From Firmicutes bacterium AM55-24TS (lineage in GTDB: Bacteria; Bacillota; Clostridia; UBA1381), in contig QTVU01000055.1 of the NCBI GenBank assembly GCA_003460745.1, forward strand, positions 1 through 13,763: a DNA stretch of 13,763 nt, given 5' to 3'. The position numbers and the translations under genes were made by a program. The notes beneath the pieces were generated by a model that was not told where the DNA came from, ran no database searches, and was given only the letters and a program-made list of their open reading frames with translations. Shown here piece after piece: positions 1 through 7,512 of the stretch (within the stretch, counting starts at the first letter, position 1; every line of letters begins with the position of its first letter).

Positions 1-548
1 CTATAATTTTAAATTCTTTGACAGAATAATTCCTCTTTTATGCTTGTGTACTGTTACTATTGTTAGCTATATATTTATACAGGATACAACGTTTAACTTT
101 AATCTTAAAATATATACATTAGTACTGAATAATTCCTCTTTTATGCTTGTGTACTGTTACTATTGTTAGCTATATATTTATACAGGATACAACGTTTAAC
201 TTTAATCTTAAAATATATACATTAGTACTCGCTGTATTATTGTTACGCCTATTTGCTGAAAAATATAATTATCTAACTATACCAACAAGTAAGGTTGAAA
301 AAGGTATGGTATTGGCATATTCAACAATTATATATTTTATACCTTCAAAAATAAAAGGACTACCTAAAGAAAAAACAACCGAAGACATAAGATCAAGAAT
401 CACGGCTGAAGAGGTAGAGAGTATAAAAAAATGGGAAAACTCAAAATACGGGCAGACTGAAATAACAATTGTAAGGAAAATCCCTTTTGCAATATTCATA
501 TCAAGTGGTTCCGTTATATATACTTTTGCAAGGATGTTGATAAAATAA
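1..548 (+). pseudogene. 3' part of a membrane protein (prepilin peptidase A24-like?), frameshifted by a tandem duplication
   Basis: Two reading frames carry one protein. The upstream frame is open from base 2 (YNFKFFDRIIPLLCLC...) through the first copy of a 103-bp duplication, then stops at 167-169. The downstream frame runs through the second copy to a TAA at 546-548. Deleting one copy joins bases 2-126 to 230-548, giving 148 in-frame codons with no stop, so the gene was intact before the duplication and begins outside the window. The joined protein has hydrophobic segments (LLCLCTVTIVSYIF, TLVLAVLLL, VLAYSTIIYF), a charged loop (KGLPKEKTTEDIRSRIT) and a C-terminal KIPFAIFISSG segment. That last part resembles the end of A24 prepilin/preflagellin peptidases, but the GxGD catalytic motif is not in view, so the family is a guess. 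A TTG at 147 could open a 133-aa fragment, but it has no ribosome site. The stop overlaps the next gene's ATG by one base. Confidence 0.6.
24..229. repeat. Perfect 103-bp tandem duplication (24-126 and 127-229)
   Basis: Bases 24-126 (starting GAATAATTCC, ending TTAGTACT) are repeated without mismatch and without spacer at 127-229. The unit length is 3n+1, so the second copy shifts the reading frame of the membrane-protein gene that spans it. The bases flanking the junctions (A at 23 against T at 126; C at 230 against G at 127) share no microhomology. Identity over the whole unit means either a very recent mutation, a reversible switch, or an assembly error. Confidence 0.97.
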
Positions 549-1657
549 TGAAAAACTATATTAAAGATTATAATGACGATTACTATGTGTTTAAGTTAGC
601 AGTAAATCAAGAAAAACACATTGAGTATATGAATAAAGGTTTTAACCATATTTACAATGATAATGGGGTATATAAATTATATACTTATGATGGATATATT
701 ATATTAGATCAAGAATCTAAAAAACTTTTTGAAATCTATGCGTGTGATGATGTTTTATCAATAGATAGTAGGGGAATAGTTTATGAACTATACAGAGCAA
801 CCTCTAACGATAATGCTATTGTATGTACTTTGCAATGCAACTCAAATTGTGTTATGTGTCCTTGTAGTGAGAAGTCAAGGCGGGAAAGTGAAATATGTTC
901 ACTCGAAGAACTACAAGAATTAATAAGGTATATTCCAAAAACAGCTCCATTTTTAACAATTACTGGCGGAGAGCCTACTTTGTTGAAAGACAATTTTTTT
1001 GGATTGTTGAAAACACTGCAATATGACTTTGATGAAACAAGGTTTTTGTTGCTTACAAATGGCAGAGCTTTTTCTGACTACAGTTTTACTCAACGATTTG
1101 TTGAATGTTTGCCGAATAATATTCGTGTAGGTATTCCTATTTATGGCTATAATGAAACAACGCACGATATAATAACACAATCTGCTGGAAGTTTCAAACA
1201 AGCAGTAATAGGCATTCATAACCTACTTCATTACAATATTGAAACTGAAATAAGAATAGTTTTGACGAAACAAAATATTGACAATATTGAGAAAATTGCA
1301 AAATATGTAATTAAGTATTTTAGAGATGTTGCGTGTGTGAATTTTATGGGGTTGGAATTGATGGGCAATGCTGCAAAAAATAGAGAAAAAGTGTGGTTGC
1401 CCTTTGAAGATGCTTTCAACAAAAGTAAAAAAGCTATAAGATTATTGATTGCCCATGGAGTTAATACTCAATTATACAATTTTCCATTGTGTGCTGTCGA
1501 GTCAGCATATTGGGAAATCTGTGCTAAAAGTATTTCTGATTATAAAGTTGATTTTGGAGATGAATGTCAAAAATGCGATTTGAAAGAAATATGTGGTGGC
1601 GTGTTTGATAGTACAAAAAGAGTAATACATTTCAAAGGAAAACCGATAAAGAGGTGA
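548..1657 (+). CDS. hxsC: Radical SAM maturase, HxsC-like (His-Xaa-Ser system)
   Basis: The 369-aa protein is predicted to be a cytosolic radical SAM enzyme acting on the His-Xaa-Ser peptide encoded 2.3 kb downstream. The [4Fe-4S]/SAM motif is C97-x3-C101-x2-C104 (CNSNCVMC), followed by the GGEP SAM-binding motif at 140-143. The C-terminus has a short auxiliary-cluster cysteine set: C315, C325, then C340-x2-C343-x5-C349, as in twitch/SPASM-type peptide maturases. The first ~85 residues form a separate N-terminal domain. The ATG overlaps the preceding stop by one base (TAATG), with a weak AAGGA at 530-534, suggesting translational coupling to the upstream gene. HxsC is chosen because the length, the partner SPASM enzyme right behind it and the HxS-repeat protein in the operon all fit the Hxs system predicted by comparative genomics. 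The exact chemistry is unknown. The subfamily name is inference; the radical SAM call is secure. Confidence 0.85.
   Translation: MKNYIKDYNDDYYVFKLAVNQEKHIEYMNKGFNHIYNDNGVYKLYTYDGYIILDQESKKLFEIYACDDVLSIDSRGIVYELYRATSNDNAIVCTLQCNSNCVMCPCSEKSRRESEICSLEELQELIRYIPKTAPFLTITGGEPTLLKDNFFGLLKTLQYDFDETRFLLLTNGRAFSDYSFTQRFVECLPNNIRVGIPIYGYNETTHDIITQSAGSFKQAVIGIHNLLHYNIETEIRIVLTKQNIDNIEKIAKYVIKYFRDVACVNFMGLELMGNAAKNREKVWLPFEDAFNKSKKAIRLLIAHGVNTQLYNFPLCAVESAYWEICAKSISDYKVDFGDECQKCDLKEICGGVFDSTKRVIHFKGKPIKR
1651..1657 (+). promoter_or_regulatory. Ribosome binding site that supports a TTG start
   Basis: GAGGTGA (within AAAGAGGTGAT) lies 5 bases before TTG 1663 and overlaps the stop codon of the preceding radical SAM gene. 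It is close to the full anti-Shine-Dalgarno complement and justifies the non-ATG start of the next gene. Confidence 0.75.
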
Positions 1658-1662
1658 TTTAA

Positions 1663-3072
1663 TTGATAAATTTCTTTAATTTCAAAAAATTTGGTGATGA
1701 GTATTTATTAACCAATGACACTGGCAGACACGTTTTTGTAACAAAGGATACTCTTCATTCATTAATTAATAAAAACGATATACCCGAAGAAATTTATAAC
1801 AAGTTAAAAGAAAACTATTTTGTATATGATGAGCACGAAAGTGTTTTTACAGAAAAAATCAAATTGCTTATTAGAAATAACAAAAATTACTTATTTTCAT
1901 CTACTGCACTTCATATTTTTGTCCTGACTAATATATGTAATATGTCTTGTGTATATTGTCAAGCAAAGGATGATACACACATAGTTCATCACATAATGAC
2001 AAAAGAAATTGCCGAAAAAAGTGTAGATTTGGCTTTATGTTCTCCATCAAGATACTTGACTTTTGAATTTCAAGGTGGAGAACCATTGAATAATTTTAAG
2101 GTTTTAAAACATATTGTAGAATATGCAGAAGAACATAAAAAGGGAAAAAATATAAGTTATAGCATAGTTACAAACCTCTCTCTTATGACTGATGAAATAT
2201 TAGATTTTCTCATTAAATATAAAGTAAATATATCAACATCATTGGATGGAGATAAGGAACTTCATAATCAAAATAGAGTATTTCAAAATGGTACAGATAC
2301 ATTTGATACTGTAATAAAGCAAATTAAGCATATTCAGAGAAAAGGCTATTATGTTGGAGCTATACAGACTACTACTAAACAAAGTCTCAACAAAGCAAAG
2401 GAAATAATTGATACCTATGTTGATTTAGGTCAAACAAGTATATTTATAAGACCTCTCACTAGGCTTGGAACTGCCGAAAGAGTATGGGACAATATTGGTT
2501 ATACATCTGATGAATTTCTTGAGTTTTATGAAAAAAGTTTGCGATACATAATACAACTCAACATAGAAGGTGTTGATATATGTGAAAGACACGCTGCTAT
2601 ATTTTTAAAAAAAATACTATCAGGATATGCAGAAAATTATATGGAACTTCGTTCTCCTTGTGGAGCAACAATTGGTCAAATGGCATATTTTTATGACGGC
2701 AATGTGTTCACTTGTGACGAAGGAAGAATGCTATATGAAATGGGAAATGATACATTCAAGTTAGGAAATGTATTTGAAAATACATTCGATGATTTTATAC
2801 AATCGCCAACTTGCAAAGCAACTTGTGTTTCTTCATTGTTAGAAGGACAATTAAATTGTTGCGATTGTGTATATCAACCATATTGCGGTACTTGTCCAGT
2901 AATAAATCTTGCACAAGAAAAAAATTTATTCTTCAAAAATGCTAAATCGTATAGATGTCGTGTTTACGGCGGAATGTTAGATATAATCTTTCAAATATTG
3001 CAAGAATATAAGTCGGATGAAATAAAAGTCTTTAATAAATGGATAGGAGTTGAGTCTTATGAAAAATTTTAA
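1663..3072 (+). CDS. hxsB: Radical SAM/SPASM maturase, HxsB-like (His-Xaa-Ser system)
   Basis: The 469-aa protein is predicted to modify the HxS-repeat protein post-translationally, together with the preceding enzyme. Residues 1-60 (FKKFGDEYLLTNDTGRHVF...) form an N-terminal domain that could be the peptide-recognition part. The radical SAM core has C92-x3-C96-x2-C99 (CNMSCVYC) and GGEP at 138-141. The C-terminal SPASM domain is well populated: C333, C351, C384, C388, C399, C400, C402, C408, C411 and C432. This is enough for two auxiliary [4Fe-4S] clusters. The TTG start follows a strong GAGGTGA and gives the expected beginning of the family. The gene lies five bases after the previous one and overlaps the MORN gene by 14 bases. 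Length and architecture match HxsB; the small Hxs partner HxsD is not recognisable in this window. Family assignment is from memory of the motifs, not from a search. Confidence 0.87.
   Translation: MINFFNFKKFGDEYLLTNDTGRHVFVTKDTLHSLINKNDIPEEIYNKLKENYFVYDEHESVFTEKIKLLIRNNKNYLFSSTALHIFVLTNICNMSCVYCQAKDDTHIVHHIMTKEIAEKSVDLALCSPSRYLTFEFQGGEPLNNFKVLKHIVEYAEEHKKGKNISYSIVTNLSLMTDEILDFLIKYKVNISTSLDGDKELHNQNRVFQNGTDTFDTVIKQIKHIQRKGYYVGAIQTTTKQSLNKAKEIIDTYVDLGQTSIFIRPLTRLGTAERVWDNIGYTSDEFLEFYEKSLRYIIQLNIEGVDICERHAAIFLKKILSGYAENYMELRSPCGATIGQMAYFYDGNVFTCDEGRMLYEMGNDTFKLGNVFENTFDDFIQSPTCKATCVSSLLEGQLNCCDCVYQPYCGTCPVINLAQEKNLFFKNAKSYRCRVYGGMLDIIFQILQEYKSDEIKVFNKWIGVESYEKF
3045..3049 (+). promoter_or_regulatory. 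Ribosome binding site fixing the MORN gene start at ATG 3059
   Basis: AGGAG sits inside the end of the preceding gene. It is 9 bases from ATG 3059 but directly abuts the in-frame TTG at 3050, so TTG 3050 cannot use it and the ATG is the likely start. Confidence 0.75.
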
Positions 3073-3946
3073 AGTCCTGAATTGGTTGAAATGGATAAGT
3101 GTGTTTATTATCTTTATGATTGTCATATATGTAATTAGCACATTTAACACGCCTATATTGGATGATTTGACAGGTGAAGTTGCAACAAGATATATGGAAA
3201 TGCCTTCAGGTATATATGCTGGTGACACTATACTAAATACAATAACAGGACAAGGCTCATTTTATTTTGATACTGGTGAAATTTACAAAGGTGCTTGGAA
3301 AGAAAATGAAATGAATGGTAAAGGCAAATTTACTTATACTACTGGCGTTTATGAAGGAGATTTTTCAAATTCAAAAAGGAATGGTCAAGGTACATTTACT
3401 TGGCAAGACGGAGCAACATATACAGGAGAATGGAGTTCTGACAAATTATCTGGAAATGGATCTCTTAAACAAGGACAAGCAACTTATCAAGGGACATTTG
3501 TCGAAAATAAATTTAAAGATGGTACAATTACACTTGCCACTAATGTCGGAAATTATAAACTAACTGCAGTAGATGGAGTGTTATCGGATCAAATAGAAGT
3601 TACATTTGCCTCTGGAATTACTTATAAGGGAGGATATAAAGCAAATACAATTTCAGGAAATGGAACAATGACATATCCCGGTACAGGAAAATACGAAGGA
3701 AGTTTTTCAGATGGTAAAAGAAATGGTCAAGGCAAATTTACTTGGGAAGACGGTGTAAGCTATGATGGTTCTTGGACTAATGATTTAATGAATGGTAACG
3801 GTAAATATACTATAAGTAGTACAATTTACCTTGAGGGAACATTTGATAACGGAAAATTAAATGGTACATACACATATCACAATGAAAAAGGAAACTATAA
3901 AACAACTTGGACAAACAATAAAAATACCGGTGTTGAGGAGGAATAA
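3059..3946 (+). CDS. Membrane-anchored MORN-repeat protein
   Basis: The 295-aa protein has a basic N-terminus and one transmembrane segment at about residues 9-29 (WLKWISVFIIFMIVIYVIS). The rest is mostly MORN repeats: Y-x-G-x-[WF]-x(4-6)-G-x-G-x-[FYM], starting near residues 76, 98, 121, 189, 212, 235 and 257, with a degenerate copy between about 143 and 170. MORN arrays are elongated beta-hairpin stacks that usually mediate protein or lipid contacts; no enzymatic domain is seen. With a single N-terminal anchor and few positive charges after it, the repeats probably face outward, which is inference. Residues 98-118 and 212-232 are nearly the same sequence (YEGxFSxxKRNGQGxFTWxDG), indicating block duplication. 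The ATG is preferred over the upstream TTG because of ribosome-site spacing. It overlaps the HxsB-like gene by 14 bases and is followed after 3 bases by the HxS-repeat gene, so it is a likely partner of that protein. Confidence 0.88.
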   Translation: MKNFKVLNWLKWISVFIIFMIVIYVISTFNTPILDDLTGEVATRYMEMPSGIYAGDTILNTITGQGSFYFDTGEIYKGAWKENEMNGKGKFTYTTGVYEGDFSNSKRNGQGTFTWQDGATYTGEWSSDKLSGNGSLKQGQATYQGTFVENKFKDGTITLATNVGNYKLTAVDGVLSDQIEVTFASGITYKGGYKANTISGNGTMTYPGTGKYEGSFSDGKRNGQGKFTWEDGVSYDGSWTNDLMNGNGKYTISSTIYLEGTFDNGKLNGTYTYHNEKGNYKTTWTNNKNTGVEEE

Positions 3947-3949
3947 AAA

Positions 3950-4393
3950 ATGAGTAATGAGATAATACCAAAGATAAAAAAATCAATAGATGATTTTTTG
4001 TTTGAAGAAGAAGGTAATATCACTCGAAACAAAGTTTTGACAGTTGGATCAATGATGTTGATTATGGGTGTTATTATGAGTATTGACGCTTTTGCAGCTC
4101 ATAGAAGCCATAGCTCACATAGAAGTCATAGCTCACACAGTAGTCATAGTTCGGGTTCAAGTGGACATTCTTCTCACGTTTCACATACATCTCATGCATC
4201 AAGCACTAACGGCACACATAGTAATCACAGCAATGCAGCACCATCACACGCAAATACACACGCATCACATACTAATATTATGCCTTCTATGGACGGTGTA
4301 GCACTTAAAACTCCACCAACAACAGAGACACTCGGCTTAGCGGATAATATAGCAACTGTATTTACTTTACCAGATACACCCAAAATCAAATAA
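3950..4393 (+). CDS. hxsA: His-Xaa-Ser repeat protein, HxsA-like; predicted radical SAM substrate
   Basis: The 147-aa protein has three parts. Residues 1-27 are a charged N-terminus (KKSIDDFLFEEEGNITRNK), which could serve as the recognition leader for the maturases. Residues 29-49 are a hydrophobic segment ending in DAFA|AH, which reads as a signal peptide with an AxA-type cleavage site or as a membrane anchor. Residues 51-84 hold ten His-Xaa-Ser triplets, six contiguous (51-68) and four after a GSSG break (73-84). A looser His/Ser/Asn/Thr stretch reaches about 109, and a Pro/Thr-rich tail completes the protein. There are no cysteines. HxS triplets are the defining feature of HxsA, the proposed target of HxsB/HxsC. 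The modification and role are unknown; dense histidines could also bind metal. A strong GAGGAGGA at 3935-3942 supports the ATG and suggests high expression. The two radical SAM genes lie just upstream. Confidence 0.85.
   Translation: MSNEIIPKIKKSIDDFLFEEEGNITRNKVLTVGSMMLIMGVIMSIDAFAAHRSHSSHRSHSSHSSHSSGSSGHSSHVSHTSHASSTNGTHSNHSNAAPSHANTHASHTNIMPSMDGVALKTPPTTETLGLADNIATVFTLPDTPKIK
4100..4153 (+). repeat. 18-base tandem repeat coding for the His-Xaa-Ser triplets
   Basis: Units at 4100-4117 and 4118-4135 (CATAGAAGCCATAGCTCA and one mismatch) each code HRSHSS. A third, more diverged unit at 4136-4153 codes HSSHSS. The length is a multiple of three, so slippage would change triplet number without breaking the frame. 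Confidence 0.85.
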
Positions 4394-4412
4394 TATATCG
4401 AGGTGAATTTAA

Positions 4413-5663
4413 ATGGGATTATATTTTAGAAAAAGTATTAATCTTGGCAAAGGTGTTAGACTGAATTTATCAAAAAGAGGAATTGGGATAAGTGGTGGTG
4501 TAAAAGGAGCAAGAATCAGCACTGGTCCGAATGGTACATATATGAATCTATCGATCCCCGGAACTGGCATAGGGTACAGAAAAAAATTATCGGGTTCAAA
4601 CTCAACTTACAGAAGTACAAGTACTTCTTCAAGATACCCATACCAGCAAACGATTGTGAATGAATATACAGGTGAAACAAGAACTGTAAGAGCAAGTACA
4701 CAATGGGAATTAAATGAGCAAATACGCAATACTGAACTTCGTATGCAAAACAATGAACTAAAAGAAAGAAGAAATACCGAAATCGCCTCTCAAAAAGAGA
4801 AGGCAGAGCAATTAACAAAAGAAGTAAAAGAAATACAGAATAGCTTTAAAACGCTAATTGCAAGCACAATTAAAATAAATGATCGTTTAGATTGGGACAA
4901 GCAATTGATAAATAAAAAATATCCAGCATTTTCATTTAATGAACCACAACCCAAAAGAAAAAATATTGGCTTATTGGGCAACCTGTTGGGAAAAATAGAT
5001 GATTATGAGGATAGAGTTAGAGCATACGAAGAAAGAAAAACAAAAGCACTGCAAGAATATTTAGTAGCAAAGCAAGAATTTGAAGCAACACAACGTCAGC
5101 ATAATGCTGATGTTCGTTTTTTGAAAGAAAGTTTTGAGTTAGGTGAAGAAAGTGCTATTGAAAAATATGCTTCTGTTGTTCTTGCAAATTCTCAATATCC
5201 ACCTGAATTAGAAATGGATTATGATGTCGACTATGTTGCTAATGAAAAAAGCTTATATATTTCATTTCTATTACCGGATATAAATGATTTGCCAATGATA
5301 GACAGATATTCATTTCTTCCATCTACAAATGAAATTAAAGAATATCCGTTGTCAAAAGTAAATGCAATATCTCTATATGAAAATACACTTTTTGCGGTTG
5401 GTATAAGAACAATTCATGAAATGTTTGAGGCGATATACAATGGAACTGTAGATTTTGTAGTATTCAAGGGCTATTTACTGTTATGTAAAATAACAGAAGA
5501 AACTGTAGATTTTACTGATAATGTCAGGAAAATATTTGAGATTAAAGCAAATAAAACAATATTTGACACTATCCCAATATCCGATAATAATATTGCCGAA
5601 ACCTTAAATGAACTCGATTTCATTCGAGTAAAGGATTTTACAAATCCTGCCGAAACACTGTAA
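4413..5663 (+). CDS. DUF4236 domain protein with coiled coil and C-terminal domain
   Basis: The 416-aa protein opens with a textbook DUF4236 domain at residues 1-59: MGLYFRKSINLGKG, then LNLSKRGIGISGG and PGTGIGY. This small beta-rich module has no known biochemical role. A Ser/Thr/Tyr-rich linker (60-85) leads to a charged helical region. Coiled-coil-like stretches are at about 100-150 and 195-245, broken by a loop with LLGNLLGKIDDYEDR. The C-terminal ~165 residues look globular, with alternating hydrophobic strands (YISFLLPDI, DFVVFKGYLLLCKI). No catalytic motif, signal peptide or membrane segment is evident. ATG 4413 follows GAGGTGA at 4401-4407. The gene begins 19 bases after the HxS-repeat gene, and its stop lies 13 bases before the next ATG. 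DUF4236 proteins often sit in accessory loci, but the partner here is not predictable. Confidence 0.8.
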   Translation: MGLYFRKSINLGKGVRLNLSKRGIGISGGVKGARISTGPNGTYMNLSIPGTGIGYRKKLSGSNSTYRSTSTSSRYPYQQTIVNEYTGETRTVRASTQWELNEQIRNTELRMQNNELKERRNTEIASQKEKAEQLTKEVKEIQNSFKTLIASTIKINDRLDWDKQLINKKYPAFSFNEPQPKRKNIGLLGNLLGKIDDYEDRVRAYEERKTKALQEYLVAKQEFEATQRQHNADVRFLKESFELGEESAIEKYASVVLANSQYPPELEMDYDVDYVANEKSLYISFLLPDINDLPMIDRYSFLPSTNEIKEYPLSKVNAISLYENTLFAVGIRTIHEMFEAIYNGTVDFVVFKGYLLLCKITEETVDFTDNVRKIFEIKANKTIFDTIPISDNNIAETLNELDFIRVKDFTNPAETL

Positions 5664-5676
5664 GGAGGAAAAATAT

Positions 5677-6456
5677 ATGGCTGCAATGAGGACATCGGTA
5701 GGCAGATTATATATGCTATTTGATGCTTGTTTACCGAAAAATGAAAAAGTCAAGAAAAGATTAAATATTTGTAAAATAACTGAATCGAATGAGTATAATG
5801 AATTAAAAAACTATACTCCTTTTGCAAAACAATTTGAAAAAATATTTTCTATTGATAAGCTCTCTGAATATGATGCTGAAAAATTAGGAGAAATGGTTAC
5901 TGTCATTCCTAAAATCATACCATTAGTCGAGCATATAAACAACGCAATTACATATGGGAACGCTTTGGAATTAACCGAAAAAGATATACCGGATTTCACT
6001 TCTGTAAAATCAGTTGATGACTTAATGGCAAAGCTGAAAATAGATAGTTCAACACCTAATGTAACCAATATTACTGCTGATAATTTTATGGCTATCTTCT
6101 CAAATAAGACTGTAAAATATCCAACGGAAGCATTAAAAACTATATCAGCAAGCGATATTGAAAATCCAGTTGATGCTGTTAAAAGAAATTTGAACAATAC
6201 TACTTATTGCATTAAGGCAGCAGATGTAAAAGCTATCCAAGATACTTACGCTACAAGAATTTCAGAAATAAAGTCAAAATTGGATAGTATTAAAAATGAA
6301 AAATGGAAATTAAGGCGAAGAAAATGGCTGTATATAGGCATAGCAATTATTATTTTGACCGCAATCAATTCATTTGAACTACTTTCTATGAGTAATTTGA
6401 GAGGATTAAATTCTCTGTCAACGGTATTGTTAATGCTTTATTTCTTTATAGGTTAA
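5677..6456 (+). CDS. Unrecognised protein with C-terminal membrane anchor
   Basis: This 259-aa protein matches no family I recognise. ATG 5677 is well supported by AAGGAGG at 5662-5668. Residues 1-205 are hydrophilic, mixed-charge and mostly helical in character. A short helical stretch (DTYATRISEIKSKLDSIKNEKWKLRRRK, given here as a position near 195-218) leads into a hydrophobic segment at about 219-236 (YIGIAIIILTAINSFELL). A second hydrophobic stretch ends the protein (STVLLMLYFFIG). The basic RRRK before the first segment predicts that the long N-terminal part is cytoplasmic. This would make it a tail-anchored partner able to connect the cytosolic ATPase/kinase module with the membrane. 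The next gene starts 12 bases later. There are few cysteines and no enzymatic signature. Confidence 0.65.
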   Translation: MAAMRTSVGRLYMLFDACLPKNEKVKKRLNICKITESNEYNELKNYTPFAKQFEKIFSIDKLSEYDAEKLGEMVTVIPKIIPLVEHINNAITYGNALELTEKDIPDFTSVKSVDDLMAKLKIDSSTPNVTNITADNFMAIFSNKTVKYPTEALKTISASDIENPVDAVKRNLNNTTYCIKAADVKAIQDTYATRISEIKSKLDSIKNEKWKLRRRKWLYIGIAIIILTAINSFELLSMSNLRGLNSLSTVLLMLYFFIG

Positions 6457-6468
6457 GGGGGCGTAAAA

Positions 6469-7512
6469 ATGGCTGAAAAAAATCTTGAAACATATTTAAG
6501 CGAACAAGATATGGAGTATCAAAAAAAGTCTGCAAAAATAGAAAAAAGAAAGAATAGATTTAAAAAAAAATTTATGATTTTCGGAATAATTTTTGCAGTG
6601 CTTATAGTTGGTATGATTGGACTCAATGCTATTACAAAAAATTCAACTTACAATGAACTGAAAAATGCAAGTGTGAATGACAATGAAGCTATAACTAAAA
6701 TTGCATCATCATTAGAAAATGTCACATATCCTGATTTGTTTGATAAATATGAAAATGCGTATTTGGGCAACAAGGCAATAAATGCTTTGAATTATGGTAT
6801 GCTTGCAGAAAATCAGTACGGATACACCACAATAAATGAAAATGGAGAAACCGTATTACACAGCAATGGAACAGAAAACATTATCACTAATGAGGCAATA
6901 TCACAAATTAACATTGCAAAGGATATAGTTGTTTTCAGAGGTGCCGATAAAAAATTATATTCTTGCAAATATGATGGAACAGATAAGAAAGTTATCGTAG
7001 AAAATAAGGTTGGCATAGTTGTTGTAGCCGGAGATTTTATTTACTATGTAGACTACTCAAAGGCTAATAATCTGTATAGGTACTCTATAAATGATAAGAA
7101 AATTGAGCCTGTTATAGAAGCCAATATAAATAAGTTTATCATTATTGCAGATAGTATTTTATATTCGGATTTTTCTAACAAGTTAATGCTTCAAAATATA
7201 GGTTCTACCACTCCATCTTGGACTGATAAAAATGTCGTTAAATTTTATTTTAACGGTGACATATATGTTCAAAACAACAACAAAATCATAGAATTTAATG
7301 TCAATAACCACTTTCCAAAAGAGGTTGCAACAGATGTTAATGAGTTGTTGGGTGTGGATGAAAATAATGTGTATTATACGGTAAAAAACAAACTATATGC
7401 ACAGGATATCGGAAGTGGTGAAAAGAAGGAACTTTCATATAATTTTGATTATTACAAAGGCGTGTATAGTATTAACGGCAAAATAACCGCATTAGGTGGT
7501 GTTAAAGAATGA
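6469..7512 (+). CDS. Membrane-anchored DUF5050-like beta-propeller protein
   Basis: The 347-aa protein has a charged N-terminus (residues 1-34, ending RKNRFKKK), one transmembrane segment at about 35-55 (FMIFGIIFAVLIVGMIGLNAI) and a long domain of short repeated strands. The repeats have the shape IYYVD...NNLYRYSINDKK: hydrophobic-Tyr-Tyr, a polar turn, then L-Y-x-Y/M/Q. This is typical of DUF5050-like propellers in clostridial surface proteins. The positive-inside pattern puts the propeller outside the cell. It probably serves as a binding or sensing module; no catalytic residues are visible. ATG 6469 follows AAGGGGG at 6455-6461. The stop overlaps the start of the ATPase gene (ATGA, 7509-7512), pointing to coupled translation. 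Confidence in TM topology is good; the propeller family is by pattern only. Confidence 0.7.
   Translation: MAEKNLETYLSEQDMEYQKKSAKIEKRKNRFKKKFMIFGIIFAVLIVGMIGLNAITKNSTYNELKNASVNDNEAITKIASSLENVTYPDLFDKYENAYLGNKAINALNYGMLAENQYGYTTINENGETVLHSNGTENIITNEAISQINIAKDIVVFRGADKKLYSCKYDGTDKKVIVENKVGIVVVAGDFIYYVDYSKANNLYRYSINDKKIEPVIEANINKFIIIADSILYSDFSNKLMLQNIGSTTPSWTDKNVVKFYFNGDIYVQNNNKIIEFNVNNHFPKEVATDVNELLGVDENNVYYTVKNKLYAQDIGSGEKKELSYNFDYYKGVYSINGKITALGGVKE

Noticed and set aside
2..46. TATAAT at 2-7 and TTGACA at 18-23 as promoter boxes
   Set aside because: Both lie inside the coding frame of the first gene. No -10 box lies 16-18 bases after the TTGACA, and the AT-rich sequence gives such matches by chance.
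147..548. Intact 133-aa gene starting at TTG 147
   Set aside because: No ribosome site precedes the TTG, and the coding signal continues upstream in the other frame through the first repeat copy. It is better read as the 3' fragment of a frameshifted gene.
3050..3058. TTG 3050, GTG 9332, ATG 10062 and TTG 11687 as starts
   Set aside because: In each case the ribosome site is too close, overlapping or absent, and a nearby downstream ATG (3059, 9344, 10071, 11696) has better spacing and the expected protein beginning.
4100..4153. Short repeats as a CRISPR-like or regulatory array
   Set aside because: The 18-base units are contiguous, in frame and encode the HxS triplets; there are no spacers.
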